The notes: generated by a model from the letters alone, not told the origin. 64,000 bases of DNA from Trebouxia sp. TZW2008 (GCA_002118135.1 BDIU01000056.1:372001-436000), one strand, 5' to 3'. Counted from the stretch's first letter, positions 33,501 to 46,415 are shown. Numbers and translations: made by a program.

Positions 33501-36500
33501 ACCACATGCCTGAACCCTGCAGGGTGGGCCTAGCATGAGACTACTCAGCCCGTGCAACCTCAAAGTGTGAGCCAACCTGACGAGTCTCGTCCAGCCCCTA
33601 GCATGAACGGTTGTACATTGACACTGTACACCACACTGTATGCAAGGCAGACTTGTGATGAGACCCAGTGGAGGCCTCGAAGCACACATGACCGTTGATG
33701 ATTGCACTCAGTTTAAAGGGGAAAATGGAAGCAGGCATTGCATTACCCACAACCTCCCAGCACTTGATAGTCAAACACTAACAATCCAATAGGCCAATTT
33801 GTAAAACCCTGGCAGCCAAAACCAGCATCAATAACACACTGGATGGAATGAAGTTGGAAATGTAGTATGACACCTTGAGGCCTCCCAGCACCAGGTATTT
33901 GCCCTGAGGCGACCAATGTATCTGGTTGGCTTGCTTGTTGGTCTGAGTACCAATGAGGTCCACTCCCTTTACTGTGGACTTCAGGTCAGACTTCATGGCA
34001 TAGATACTGAAGGAGGGGCGGGGGCCATCACCATGTAGGATGGCAAAGCGTGAGCCCTGTAACACACATCCTCAGTGACAGACATACGAGGTGCACACCT
34101 ACCCACAGCAACAAAGACAGTAACAGAGACAGGGCACCTGCCCTCAGCAACAGACACATGAAAAGGGCACACTTACGCTCACTGACAGATGGAAGAGGGG
34201 TGGAGGGCTGTCCCTATGCAAGGCCCCTGCAAAACATGCCCTCGGTGACAAGGACAAAGGCAAGTGCAAGAAGCAGGCTGCAAAAGCAGCAACGCAGGCA
34301 ACTCCACAGGCAACAGCGAAAGGCAAGAGCGACTAGCAGGCCTTTGGCGCAGACAGTGACTGTCAAAAGCAAGAGGCAATACTGACAGTGAGGCAGCAAT
34401 GGTGATGATGCAGATAGCAGCAAGCAAAAGCACAGGTCGAAAGCAAGAGGCACACCAGCAAAAGGCATGGTGGTGTGCCTCTTGCAGAACTAGTATAGTA
34501 CCTTTGGCTCCCAAGCAAAGTCAACGACTTTGTCAGTCTTGTTGGGCAACTCCAAAACCTCCATTGGAATGTCTTTGTCCTTCACGCTGAACAGCTCAAA
34601 ACTGGTGTAGGTGGACTTGCGGGTCTTGGTGTACCGGTCCACTTGCACTGCCACATAGTCACCTTGTGGGTGCCAGTAGATCCGCACCTCTGCAGCAAAG
34701 GTGAAAAGAAATCACATAGCGCCTGAGCATTTCCTTCTGTTGAGTTGGACTGCCACTTCCTTGTCCTGTGGATGCCAGCACGACTGCACCTCTGCACAGA
34801 CAGAGGCAGCTGCCACACAGAATGACGATTTGTTGACCCACACTTTGTTCTTGCTGGGCAACTCAAAAACCTCCATTTGCAAACGTCCTTGTCCTTCATG
34901 CTGAACAGCTCAAAGCTGGTGTAAGTGTATTTGCGGAACTTGGTGTATCTGTCCACTTGCACTGCCACATAGTCACCTTGTGGGTGCCAGTAGATCCGCA
35001 CTTCTGCATCAAAGGTGAACAGCAATCACATAGGGTTTGCCTGAGCGTTTCTCTCTGTTGAGTTAGACTGCCACTTCATTGTCTTGTGGACGCCAGTACG
35101 ACTGCGCCTCTGCACAGACAGAGGCAACTGCCACACAAAATGACAATTTGTTGACACAAACTTTGTCAGTCTTGCTGGGCAACTCAAAAAACTCCATTGG
35201 CAATCGTCCTTGTCCTTCATGCTGAACAGCTCAAAGCTGGTGTTAATGGATTTGGGTGTCTTGGTGTATCTGTCCACTTGCACTGCCACATAGTCACCTT
35301 GAAGGTGCCAGTAGATCCGTACCTCTGCAGCAAAGGTGAACAGCAGTCACATAGGGTTTGTCTGAGCATTTCTTTCTGTTGAGTTGGACTGCCACTTCCT
35401 TGTCCTGTGGATGCCAGTACGACTGCACCTCTGCACAGACAGAGGCAGCTGCCACACAGAATGACGATCTGTTGTCACACACTTTGTCAGTCTTGCTGGG
35501 CATCTCAAAAACCTCCATTTGCAATCGTCCTTGTCCTTCATGCTGAACAGCTCAAAGCTGGTATAAGTGGATTTGCATGTCTTGGTGTATCTGTTCACTT
35601 GGGTCTGCCACACAGTCACCTTGTGGGTGCCAGTAGATCCACACCTCTGCAGCAAAGAAGGCAGCTGTGACACAGAATGCTGACCAGCAGAGCTAGACTT
35701 TGTTGGTCATGTATCGTAGCTCTGAGACCATCAGCGGCATGTCTTGCACACTGAATAGCTGAAAGCTGGTGTAGGTGATTTTGTGAATCTTGATGTATCT
35801 GTCCACTTGGATTGCCACTGAGTCTTCTTGTGGTTGCCAGTAGATGTGCATCTTCGCATGGACAGAAGCAGCTATCAGTGTTTTTGGTATGCATAGGTTC
35901 CTACGTACACCTTTCTTTCTTCATAGTTGTTTTGCAGATAGTCGCCTTGAAGATACCAGTAGAAGTGAACTTCTGCAAAGACAGAAGCAGCCATCAGTTT
36001 TTTTGGCATGCACAATTTTCTGCGTACGCCCTTCTTTCCACATAGTTGTTTTGCAGATAGACGCTTTGTAGATGCCTGTAGATGCGCACGTCTGCACGGA
36101 CAGAACCAGCTGTCACACAGGGTGCTGAATGCTGCACGCACGCTACTTTGTCATGCACAGGGATCTGCCTGCGCCCTTGTTTTTACGCATTTGGACTGCT
36201 ATGTTCTTGTGAAGGCCAGCAGATTGGCACCTCAGCAGAAGGTACTAGCTGTCACACAGGGTGTTGAATGATGCACGTATGTCATGCACAGGCATCTGCG
36301 CCGATCAGACTTGTTGGCTGGCTAAAGGATGTAAAACCTCTTCTCCTGTATTTGGACTGCTACGTGTTTGTGAAGGCCAGCAGATTGGCACCTCAGCAGA
36401 AGGGAACAGCTGTCACACAGGGTGCTGACTGCTGCATGCAAAACTCACCAGCATGCACACCTCTTCAGGCACATGATGGCCACATGTTATAGTGGTGCCT

Positions 36501-39500
36501 GAGCATGCAAGGCTCTTCAGCATGGACACTTCTGCGGAAAGTCCAATGGAGGCAAATTGCTTTTCATTGAAGGCCTGGTTGTGAGGGCCGGTAAATGTCG
36601 TTCATGACTGCAATGACATCTCTCTTTTGCACTTTAGTCCCAACCATACTCAATCACATTCCATACTTCCTGTCTGACTGCACTGCAACACACCTGCCTG
36701 AAAAGCTGCTGCCAGCAGGTGTGTTGCAAAGCACCACAAGACCGGTATGTGAGACTTTGGGCGTTTCCAATGCCGCAATTGCACACCAGTCTCTTGTCAC
36801 TGCGCAAAAGACTCTCATATATTTGAGAAGCAAAATGGCTGCGCACATCATTGAGCTGGTAGGAGTGTTTGCCTGCACATCAATGTGAAACCCAGCATGG
36901 AGAATAGGGCTGCTGCCATGAGTCTGGGAGTTCTTCACTCAAGAGTAGCTGTGCACAAAGGGGTGTAAATCTTCTGTACGGCACTGCTTCGAAGACTGCA
37001 TAGGATCCGCACTATATTGTGAGAATCATAAGCAGCCATCCATAGCATTGAAATACGGGTGGTGCTCATCCTCTCATGTGTTGCTGCGCTTTCAGTGATG
37101 AAGTTGATTACAGCTGAGAGTACAATGAGGAGCAGATGACACGCTGCTGACGCTGAGCAGGATTTTGTTGCGGGGCTTGCGAGAACAAAAGCTGTGCCGC
37201 ACTCATCTAGCATATGTGCTTGTAAGCATAAGCTTATCATGAATGCGATTACGGTGATCTTTGATGTCATGATCATTGAGTATAATGAACACAGCGCAGC
37301 TCACCGCTGACGCTGAACAGGTTCTTGTGCTTGCTGTTCTTTCGGACTTCTGCCTTGTCTGAGAGTAGAATCAGGACATGCAGCGCTTGTGGTAGAGTGT
37401 GCAGCAGTCAAGACAGGCATTCTGCCCTTTGTGTGATGCCGTGCTTGAGTAGCAGTGATGAGTATCATTGGGACCAAGAAGCTCACAGGTGCTTGTGCCA
37501 CGGCAGCTGACAAGCTGACTAGAAAAGTTCACGAACACACTGTGCTATGCGCACACAGGATCAACAGGTCCAGAAGGTTTCTAGAAGGCTCTCATGGTAG
37601 GACAAATCATAGACGCAAAAAAAAACGGGCCGACCCCTTGTAGGTCAATCTTTTGAGGATTGCTGCTTTGAAAGCAGCACTCCCAGGCTGCCTCTTTAGA
37701 CAGAGACTTCCGTTATGACGCCTGACGGCGCAGACTTTTCTTTTTTTCTGCTTGTGCCACAGTTCAGATCTGTCTAGGAGCCTAGCCTGGACACCTCGCA
37801 CCTGTGATGAACTGTGTGACAGTGATGAGCATGGAGAGGAGCCAAGCAGCTTACTGCTGACATTGCACAAGTTCTTCTGCTTTGGTTGTGTCGTTGCATG
37901 TTTCTATTCTTCCAGTGTGGAGCAAAATGGCACTGTGCCATATGAGGACCAAGCAGCTTACCGCTGACGATGAACATCTTCTTTTGCCGCAGTTCTGCCC
38001 TGTCTAGGGGCCTAATCTGAGTGCCTAGCACCTGTGATGGATTGTGTGACAAAGATAAGCATGGTGAGGAGCCGAGCAGCTTACTGCTGACACTGCACAA
38101 CTTCTGCTGCTTTGGTTCTGTCGCTACATGTTTCTGCTCTGCCAGTGTGGAGCAAAATGGCACTGTGCAATAGGAGGACCAAGCAGCTAATTGCTGACGC
38201 TGAAAAGGTTCTGTTGCCGCAGTTCTGCCCTTTGCCTGCCTCTTGTGTTCTTGCATTGATACGTGTTATGAGAGGAATACTGTGTGGAGCGTGGTAATTA
38301 GCATCAGGAGCAAGCAGCTTACCACTGACACTGAAAAGGTTCTTTTGCCGCAGTTCTGCCCTGTCTGGGAGTCTAATCAGACTGATGCGTGCAGGCAGGT
38401 TCCCGCCAGCTTGCTCTGACTGGTAAGCACACAGGATGTCTGCTGCAGGGGACCACTCAAAGTCCTGAATGCTCTCTAGCTTCAGAGACTTCTTGTCTAG
38501 GAGGACCATTTCTGGGGCTTCGTACACGCTGATGGCATTCCGGCCAAGACGTGCCAGGAATCTGTAACACCAAACAGCAAGCTTGAACGCTGATGTGATG
38601 CTTTCTAGCTTCAAAAACCATCTGTCTAGAGCACCATCTCTGGAGTTTCGTACACGCTGATGGCATTCCGGCCAAGACGTGCCAGGAACCTGCAGCAACA
38701 GGCAGCAGACCCTAGTCTTGATCAAAGGGTAAGTGAGTTTGCCAAAGCGGTACAATGATCCTAAACAAATTTGTGCATGCTGATGGCATTCTTTCCAAGA
38801 CTATAAGGACCCTGTGGCATCAGGCAGAAGGCTTGAGCAACAGCGCTAAAGGTCTGATGCTCTGCGCTGATCAGTGATCATCTCGCATCTGCGTGCAGAG
38901 TCTGGTACAGCATGGAAAGAGTTGTTTGAAGTGTTGTACACCCTGATGGCGCTGCTTAAGATGTGCAAGCAAATTGTTCAATCACGCAGCAGGCTTGAGC
39001 ATTAACAGCACTGACAGTGGTTCATGCCATGCAACAAACCTGTGACAGCATGCAGCAGCCTGGCGAACAATAATCTCAGGCGCAAGATGGTCATAAGTGC
39101 GAGATGATCAGAGGTGTAGCATAGCTTACTTGTCATGTGGACCACCAGCCCACTTGAACACAGGCCATTTCAGCATCCCAATGACACCAGCAGCGGCACC
39201 CATTGCAAACTCAATCCAGGTGCAAGACTATGCATACAACACAACTTGCACGACTGAAATGAAGCGAGAAGGTAAGGTACTCACTTGTCATGGGGACGAC
39301 CAGCCCACTCGAACAAAGGCCACTTCAATGCAAGAGCAGGCAAACATGAATTTGCACATGAAGATGTGGGCTGTAATGAAGGACTGAAACCAAACGTAGA
39401 GGTGGGAAAGCTCACTTGTCATGTGGACCGCCAGCCCACTTGAACACGGGCCATTTCAGCATGCCAGTGACACCAGCAGCAGCACCAACTGCAAACTCGT

Positions 39501-42500
39501 CCACGCTGCCAGTGAAGTTCCTGAGCTTCCTGCCAGTTCGGATGTCAAAGACATTGAACACAACCGTGGCTTTCTCCCTAGGGTTGCTAGGGTCTTGGCT
39601 GCTGTATGTGATGATGTACTTCTCATTTGGGCTGAAATCCACTAGGCGCACCTGTTTGAAACAAAGGCAGCTGTCAATGTGTGCAGCATATATGTATATG
39701 GGAATTGTACACAGTGTAGCTGTCAACATCTGCACACAGATGTCTTGTTGTGATCATCAGTGCGGATCTGAACGTTTGCATCATTTGTCTTGCAATGATG
39801 GACAGTGCAGGTGTGAATGTTTGCATCACATGAGATGCTGTAGTGAGAAAAGCAGCTGTCAACATGGCATCAGATGTGCTGCTGTGACAGACAGTGCAGC
39901 TGACTATGTCTGCATCAAACAAGTTGCTGACATAGACAGCTGCACTGCCTATGTGCACCAGACTGTCTGCTGTTTTAGACAGTGCATCTGTCAATGTTTG
40001 CATCAGATGAGGTGCTGTGGTAAGAAAAGCAGCTGTTGACAATGGCATCAGATGTGCTGCTGTGATAGACAGTGCAGCTGACTATGTCTGCATCAAACAT
40101 GTTGCTGGCATAGACAGCTGCACTGCTTATGTGCGTCAGACTGTCTGCTGTGTTGGACAGTGCATCTGTCAATACTTGCATCGGATGAGGTGCTACGGTA
40201 AGAAGAGCAGCTGTCAACAATGGCATCAGATGTGCTGCTGTGACAGACAGCGCAGCTGACTATGCGTACATGAACATGTTGCTGACATGGACAGCTGCAC
40301 TGCCTATATGCCCCAGACCTATTGCTGGGTTGGACAGTGCAGCTGTCAATACTTGCACCGGATGGGGTGCTAGGATTAAAAGAGCAGCTGTCAACAATGG
40401 TATCAGATGTGCTGCTGTGACAGACAGCGCAGCTGTCAACATCTGCATCAGACATGCTGCTGACATAGACAGCTGCACTGCCCATGTGCACCAGGCTGTC
40501 TTAGACAGTGCAGCTGTGAATGCTTCCATAGATGAGGCGCTATGGTAGGAGACGCAGCTTTGAATGTTTGTGTCAGTGAGCGACTTGCCTGGTTGTGACT
40601 GAACCTCTGAATGCGGCCAAAGGAAGGTCCTCCCCACACAGCGACGCCCCGCGTGTGCACTGTGGTGACATAGCTGCCCTTGGGTGACCACTGCACAAAG
40701 CTCTCTGTCCAAAAGCTACGCTTGTAGACCTACAGCAAAAGCCACGCCCAGTTGCTGCAAGTCTAGTGCTGCAGCAGCGTTGCCGAGGGTGCCTCAAAGT
40801 GGCCATCAGCATAGCTGTATCGCATTCAGCAATGTCAGCCAAGTTTGTTTCATGAGCCAGTTGTCGCCGTGGAAGTGCCTTTGCCTGGGAATCTCACGAG
40901 GACTTGAGATGCGACAATTGCCAGCATACAGTTGCAAGCAAATGCGACAGAACAACGTTTATGTGGCAAGTTCACTAGCAGCACACGCTTGCATGGGTAC
41001 GGACACATCAAATGCAACAGTTTGGTACAGTGCAGGTGCATCAGCAGTATGTACAGAGGTTGAGCAGCATACCTGCTCTGCTAGCTGCTTTTGGTGGTCA
41101 TTCCAGCACACCTCTGTTTCATCTCCATACCTGATGACAAACTGGTCTCGGCCACGGCGGTCCATGAGCCACTCCTGCATGACAGCCAAAGCAGCATTAC
41201 AAGGCAGAGGGCAAAGTAATTTTGCCCACAATCTGCAGATAATTCTTACAGGCGGCACTACTTGAGCAGCACACAGCTGCAACATGCCTGCCAGTAAGGC
41301 ATCAATGTGTGTCAGTGACATTGCTAGTGGACCTGTCGTGTGTGAGTGCATGCTCAAAATGAAACGCCAATAGCATCAGCCAGTTAGCTCCTCAGCTTAT
41401 TGACACACAAAGCACATGTTCAATTCATCACGCCTGGTTCGTACGCCTGCAATCTACCTATGGCACAATCTCCTGACATCATCACACCCCTTGCCAGGTA
41501 GACGTGATCAAGGGAGCATGGCAGAATGTGAAGACAACAGCAATTGCTGCATTTGACAGCAGCCTTTTGAAGGGCATGCAATCTACCTGCAGATTCTCTG
41601 TGGGAGCATACTCTTTGCTGTCTGGCTGCTCGTAGCTGTCTGAGATCTTCAGGAACTTGTCAAACTCGTCAAACATGTTCACTTTGAAAGCATGCCGCCT
41701 GTCCAGGTTGTATCCCTGTGTATGCTGCTTAGCTGCTTGTGCCTCCTGCAGATGGGAGTTGTTGAGAAGGGCTCCTGCTACACTCGCTTCTTGAGTGCCG
41801 CCTGTCACTGTTATGTGATACAATTTGCATTTGCTAGGCAGGCTTGACAACCCAGCCACTAGGTGAATACAGGCGCAACCAGCTGCCTCCAACCAGCTTT
41901 GAGGTGGCAATAACACAGAAACCATTGTAGTATGCAAAAGCAAGCTCTGATCCTATCTGCACCGCCTTTGGCTAAGATAACAGGAACAGCGACTAGCAGG
42001 AAGACTTGCCTCTGGGGTTAGGAACTCGATGAAAGCAAAGCCCTGAGTGAGGTTGGTAGCTTCGTCAGAGGGCATCCAGAAGCCACCTGCAGAAAGTGAA
42101 GCGCAGTCCAGTGAGCTGTGATACCCACTGACAGAAGCACTGAGGCGCACAAATTGCTTGGTGACATGTCTTGTGAGCATGATCAATCTAAAACAGCGTT
42201 TGATGCTTGTAATTGACGGCGTACCTTCTCTGATGGTACCTATCTGTGCATACAAGCGCTTGATCACAGCAGCAAGCTTTTCCTGCTTTTCAGGTGGGAC
42301 CTGGGGAAGGTTGTCCACAGCTGCAGTATGGCAGCACAAGCTGTGTCTATATGTGCTGACTTTTCGGAAGCTGTGATACATGTCGAGCAAATGACTGTCA
42401 GCTGACCTATCACAGAGCCGAAGCCAGTTTCTGTCTCTATCTCCTCTTCTGCAACTTCGTCGTCTTCACTGGCAATGCCCATGTCATCGTTTTCGGGCAG

Positions 42501-42605
42501 CATGACGTCTTCCATCCGGAAGTCAGGATCGAAGGGAAAGCCACGAGGCTGTCCCTGCGCGAACTGCTTCTCTTCCTCTGCTGTGAGGTCATTGAGCTCA
42601 GGCAT
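30512..42605 (-). CDS. EIF3B: eukaryotic translation initiation factor 3 subunit B
   Basis: Thirteen exons join in phase to 722 residues: 42605-42407, 42320-42225, 42086-42010, 41745-41587, 41174-41073, 40729-40589, 39651-39416, 38561-38323, 34689-34502, 34056-33874, 33065-32878, 31192-31048 and 30727-30512. The length equals plant eIF3b. Order: acidic N-terminus, RRM (AVDNLPQVPPEKQEKL, GFAFIEFLTPE), then the beta-propeller core (DEFDKFLKISDSYE, RDQFVIRYGDETEVCWND, WSPKGSYVTTVHTRGVAVWGG, YWHPQGDYVAVQVDRYTK, HWSPQGKYLVLGG) and a charged C-terminus (FSWRHRPDTLLTNDQE). eIF3b is a scaffold of the eIF3 complex on the 40S ribosome in translation initiation. Donors after exons 3 and 6 are GC (gcaagt). 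Introns are inflated by copies of exon edges. It is divergent from the PP2C gene. Confidence 0.95.
31195..31440 (-). pseudogene. two acceptor-side copies of eIF3b exon 12
   Basis: The exon 12 start (gaattgcaagaagcgctccc on the plus strand, at 31164) recurs at about 31274 and 31381, a period of 105-110 bp, together with the flanking intron (caagcat and aatttgaa). The working exon is the 3'-most copy on this strand. Confidence 0.9.
31890..31962 (+). repeat. CACAG/CAGCC-rich low-complexity repeat
   Basis: Runs of cacagcgcagcgcagcacag and cagcccggcccagcccagcc in an eIF3b intron. Confidence 0.7.
32193..32234 (+). repeat. GCACA pentanucleotide microsatellite
   Basis: About eight units of gcaca or cagca in an eIF3b intron. 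Related short runs recur at 32310-32350 and 32435-32505. Confidence 0.9.
32235..32860 (-). pseudogene. about four donor-side copies of eIF3b exon 11
   Basis: The exon 11 end (minus-strand NLWLFNGTELYQ, plus-strand tggtaaagctctgtgccgtt at 32879) recurs near 32250-32300, 32362-32425, 32535-32592 and 32702-32762 in decayed form. The last still reads MENGLNLWLFNGTELYQ-like sequence. All lie 3' of the working exon. Confidence 0.85.
33118..33200 (-). pseudogene. acceptor-side copy of eIF3b exon 11
   Basis: The plus-strand segment gggctcaaagtcatctgcgt and flanks repeat the start of exon 11 (33000-33065), including an NxxLEFFDADDFEP-like reading. It lies 5' of the working exon. Confidence 0.85.
34745..36420 (-). 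pseudogene. array of decayed copies of eIF3b exon 9
   Basis: Four long copies lie at about 34870-35006, 35180-35325, 35490-35645 and 35700-35860. All keep YWHPQGDYVAVQ-like, YTKxxKxTYTSFELFSMKDK-like or related stretches but have indels that break the frame. Shorter pieces of the YWHPQGD end lie near 35935, 36060, 36215 and 36385. A linked segment (gttgagttggactgccactt) also recurs at 34740, 35065 and 35385, so units are about 310 bp. The working exon (34689-34502) is the 3'-most copy. Confidence 0.9.
37695..38320 (-). pseudogene. donor-side copies of eIF3b exon 8
   Basis: The exon 8 end (plus-strand accactgacactgaaaaggttc then ttgccgcagttctgccctgt at 38323) recurs near 37735-37860, 37955-38085 and 38190-38225 with decay. 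All lie 3' of the working exon (38561-38323). Confidence 0.85.
38575..38700 (-). pseudogene. acceptor-side copy of eIF3b exon 8
   Basis: The plus-strand run tacacgctgatggcattccg with ggccaagacgtgccaggaac repeats the start of exon 8 at 38523-38561. The copy continues into a decayed LDKKSLKLES region and lies 5' of the working exon. A further fragment is near 38775-38810. Confidence 0.85.
39120..39335 (-). pseudogene. two donor-side copies of eIF3b exon 7
   Basis: The exon 7 end (plus-strand cttgtcatgtggaccgccag, 39416) recurs at 39130-39215 and 39283-39330 with substitutions and truncation. Both lie 3' of the working exon. Confidence 0.88.
39750..40560 (+). repeat. about 178-bp tandem repeat, 4-5 copies, in an eIF3b intron
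   Basis: The word agcagctgtcaacaatggca (or near variants) recurs at about 39850, 40027, 40206 and 40385, spacing 177-179 bp. Each unit also holds gacagacagtgcagctgact and a block like ttgcatcagatgaggtgcta. No exon similarity was recognised. Confidence 0.9.
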
Positions 42606-43130
42606 GGTTGCACCTCGGGATGTGCAGGCTTTCTCGGTATCTGCGAACCCTGGAACCACCCGCTGTCGCGCAAGCTTCCGCTGTATGTGCACAAGACTAG
42701 GGCGGCCTCTGCACCTTCGTTCACAGCTCTCGTTCGTTTACCACTACAGGCCTTACGCCGTAGTAGGTCAATTTACTACAGCTCACTGCAAGTGCAGAGT
42801 GAACTGATTGGAAGCGCGATCTGCAACTACAGAGTCGCGTCTTAAACGCTTGTCGTGCACATCGACCCGTTTGAGAGTTCGAGTCAAGATCACAGCCAGC
42901 GCTCATCAGATACTGCTACTGTAGATGTTTACAGCTGTTCCTGTTGGCACACAACCTCGTAGAGCTCCCGTCTCCCAGGAACCAGCGCTGCCGGCTGTGC
43001 AAGAAGAAGTGATCGTCACCGCATTTGCTGCGGCGACCGTACCTATTGAGGTATTGCCTGGACCTCATATTCAGCTGTCAGCCACTGCTGGCAGAGAGTG
43101 CCAGTTGTAAACAACACTTGTCCTTGAACG
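42606..43130. promoter_or_regulatory. shared divergent promoter region of eIF3b and PP2C
   Basis: About 525 bp separate the two divergent start codons. I see no diagnostic TATA box. A 61-codon open frame at 42925-43110 lies 20 bp before the PP2C ATG and could be an upstream ORF in its leader. Confidence 0.5.
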
Positions 43131-45056
43131 ATGTTGCGCTTCACGCAGAACGATTTCGTGCCCTTCGTACAAGGGCAGCTGCGCCATGGCGTGGCGGCTG
43201 ACCGGGGCAGGAGGAACCACATGGAGGACGCGACGGTAGCAGTGTTGGACTTCCGAAATAACCTCAGCGAGCAGATTGCTGCTCAGGCGCCCATAGCCAA
43301 CAGCTTTTTCGGGGTGCGCGATGGTTCTGCACAGTTTTCCGGCATTTTGGCGCTCAGCAGCATCCTAAGCAGCGTCTAGGCAAAGCAGCTTTATCTTTGC
43401 CGTACTTGTGTCAACAATCTGTTTTCTGCAGGTGTTTGACGGACACAGTGGTGCAGGAGCAGCAGAATTTGCCAGGGATCACCTGTGCGAGTTCTTTGCA
43501 AGCTCTTTGCAAGCAGACAATCTAGAGTCCAGCGAAATGCAGAGAGCCTTGGTGCGACACCTTGCTGCTACATACTCAGCCTGTGGCCTTGCTTTCGTCT
43601 TCCACCCTGCCTATGCATGCCTGACATTGGCCTCTGCCTCAGGTGCAAGCATTCTTGCGCACCGACACTGAGCTCTACGCAGCAAGTCATGGCCCCATCA
43701 ATGAGGTAAAGGTCGAGGCCTCTGGCTCAACCGCCCTGGCAGCTTTCATCTGGGGTGATCAATTGCTTGTGGCAAATGCTGGCGACTGCCGAGCTGTACT
43801 GTGCAGACGTGGCAGGGCTATAGAGCTCAGCACAGACCACAAGGTGACGACCACATGCCTAGCTCTGTTGCCAACAGCCTTGTCTGCTGTATATTGCAGA
43901 GTAGGCACTGTTTAACAGCTTCTATCAGACTTGCACGGAGGCAGCTGGTCGTGTTTCATCATACCTAGCTCATTCAATTCAATTCATTCAAAATGCATGG
44001 TAGACAGGCTCAGCAGGACATACTCAGATGCTGAGTTGCAAAGCCTACCCTGCAATTGTCTTGCATGGATGAATGAACAAAACTTTGCCAATTTGCTTTT
44101 GGCATGCAGCCTGACAACCCTGAAGAAGCCCTAAGGGTGAAGGCTGCTGGGGGCCATATATGCCCTGATGGGTATCTCAATGGTCACCTTGCTGTATTAC
44201 GGGCGTTAGGAGATCATCACTACACAGACTTGAAGGCTCCTACAGGGCCTGATGGTGCCATGGAAGGACCCTTGACAGCAGAACCTGAAGTCACTGTGCA
44301 CACTATTTCCGCTGAGGATGAATTTATTCTTTTAGCTTGCGACGGCTTGTGGGATGTGTTCACCAGCCAGCGCGCTGTAGAGATCGCAAGGCAGAAGCTC
44401 AGATCCCATAATGATCCACAGCTTTGTAGTCAACAACTGGTATGCTTGACAGATCAGCAGGCTATGTTTTCGAATAACATGCCAGCTGTCTCTCTCAGCG
44501 TTCACAATGCCTTGCTGCGGTGCAGCTGATTGACTCTGTGCTGGCATTGTACCTGAAAGGCAGGCAACAGTTTCTGCATGGCAGTTGTGTCAGTGCATGG
44601 CTTGCAACAACGCCTGACTGCTATGCATTGCTGCACTGCAGCTAGTCATCCTTCTGCTAGCATTGCACCAGCATCTCCAAAGCTGGCACAGTATGCTCAG
44701 CACCTGCAACAAAGCACGTTCATTGCATTTGGCATACATGCTCACTTCAGGCAGCACTGTGAAGCCTGTGCTGCTGTGCCAGGTGGTGGCATTGCATCTG
44801 GTCTGTATCCGGTGCTGTCCCCCTCAGCTAGCGCTCTGAAGCTGGTGCTACTGCGCAGGTGGATGAAGCTCTGAATATGAACACTTCAGATAATGTCAGT
44901 GTCATTACAGTATGTCTGACAGCAGCTGCCCCGCCTCAGAGGAGCTACAGCGGCAGACTGGGAAGTGTTCAGCGAGCAGTTTCTCAGGAAGGTCTCAACA
45001 GGCTTGAGAGCGCTCTGTCAATAGCAGAGGAATCAGTTCCGGCTTTACAGCTATAG
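43131..45056 (+). CDS. PP2C-family protein phosphatase
   Basis: Five exons join in phase to 343 residues: 43131-43313, 43432-43551, 43643-43843, 44110-44439 and 44859-45056. Metal-binding and signature motifs appear in family order: [67 protein letters not shown] and [15 protein letters not shown]2C enzymes remove phosphate from Ser/Thr using two metal ions, and all acidic ligands are present. The start is short but plausible; no targeting peptide is evident. A 60-residue tail after the catalytic domain is unrelated to known motifs. Its introns are compact and show no clear exon copies, unlike the neighbouring genes. Confidence 0.92.
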
Positions 45057-46415
45057 TTGCAGGTGTCATTATGGTGTGTGTTGTCAATCAATGGCTGAGC
45101 CATTCAATGTCTGAGGGGTTTACTCTGTGTGTTCTGAGATTCAGCTTCACACTGAGTGTCTGGAAATGAACATGGGTCAAACCGTATGATGTTACTGTTC
45201 CTGAGATCAAAACTAAGCTTTGCGAGACAAGTGTCATCAATGACATTTTCATTTTACACTAAAGCAAAGAACACGAGTAGAATGAACACTTTGCCCCTTT
45301 TTGCTGGTTCTGATTATTTGATTAGCTTCTCAGAAGTTCACGACTGATTTTGTGCAGGCGTATATTGAAACGCTTCTGCCACAACAACCTTCCTGTGCTA
45401 GCTGAACTGGTTGGTTTGGAGCAGCCTTTCTGGCGCGACTTGTGGCGCGCATTGTAACCTGGTTCAGCACTGCCTGAGCAATCACAATCATGTAACTTGT
45501 TGTTCCCTGTAAAGCTGCCTCTACAAAACAAGCAACGATAATATGGTCTGTGCCAAACTGCATCATGTATTGTCGCGTGGCAGCAATTTGAGCAATCTTG
45601 ACTGTGTGCAGTTCATGCTCATGTCATATTGTAGACGCCTCCTACATATGTGCTGTCAAGAAGGCACCAGGCAATGCAGCAGTCACTGAGTGCTGTTGAC
45701 GCGCATTTCTGATATGTGACATCGCCTGGCTTCAGAGCATGGCAAACGTTTGACCATGCTTTTCCCCCATCCTCAATGAGGCCAGACAGTGTGAAGCAAG
45801 ATGTCTATGCAACAGCGTTATGGAGCTGTCACAGGCAAATGCCATTGCATGCCCTCATTAACTAACTTCTAGTCATGGCTACTCATCCCGCTTGGCTCAA
45901 GTTAGCGCCACAAGTGGTTGCAGTTAATCTTCACAGCAATGCTTACCTGACGTATGGTGAGACGTGACAGACACACGTAAATTTAGTGGATAGCACACGG
46001 CCTGGGTGCAACTGCCTATCACCAGCAGACCGTATACACGACTGTTCACAAGTGGTGGCAAAGTCAGTGTATGCAACACAGTCCTGCCAAAAGTAACTTG
46101 CAACCCGTGTGATGGTCATGCCTTGTACCGCCAACGCACAGCTGCCATCAGTCTCAAGGAAGTTTGGCAACAGCAGCAAACAGCTGAGTTTTCTGCATGT
46201 TACCATCGCTTGTGCAAATCACATCAGTCTTTATTCACTTCTGTGCTGTGACAGCACACATTGGCTATGCTTCTGAGCCAAGTCAGCTATGCACAACCTT
46301 CAAGGCTGCAGGCAAAAGGGTTTCAAACTGTCTCTGCTGCCTTTAGAGGCAAGCATGCAGCCACAACATCAACCCAGTTTCAAAGGATACCTCCCAACAA
46401 GAGCTGAAGCCAAGA
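45057..46415. other. intergenic stretch without supported gene
   Basis: The region lies between the convergent PP2C and DUF829-type genes. Only short, unconvincing open frames are seen. Confidence 0.5.
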
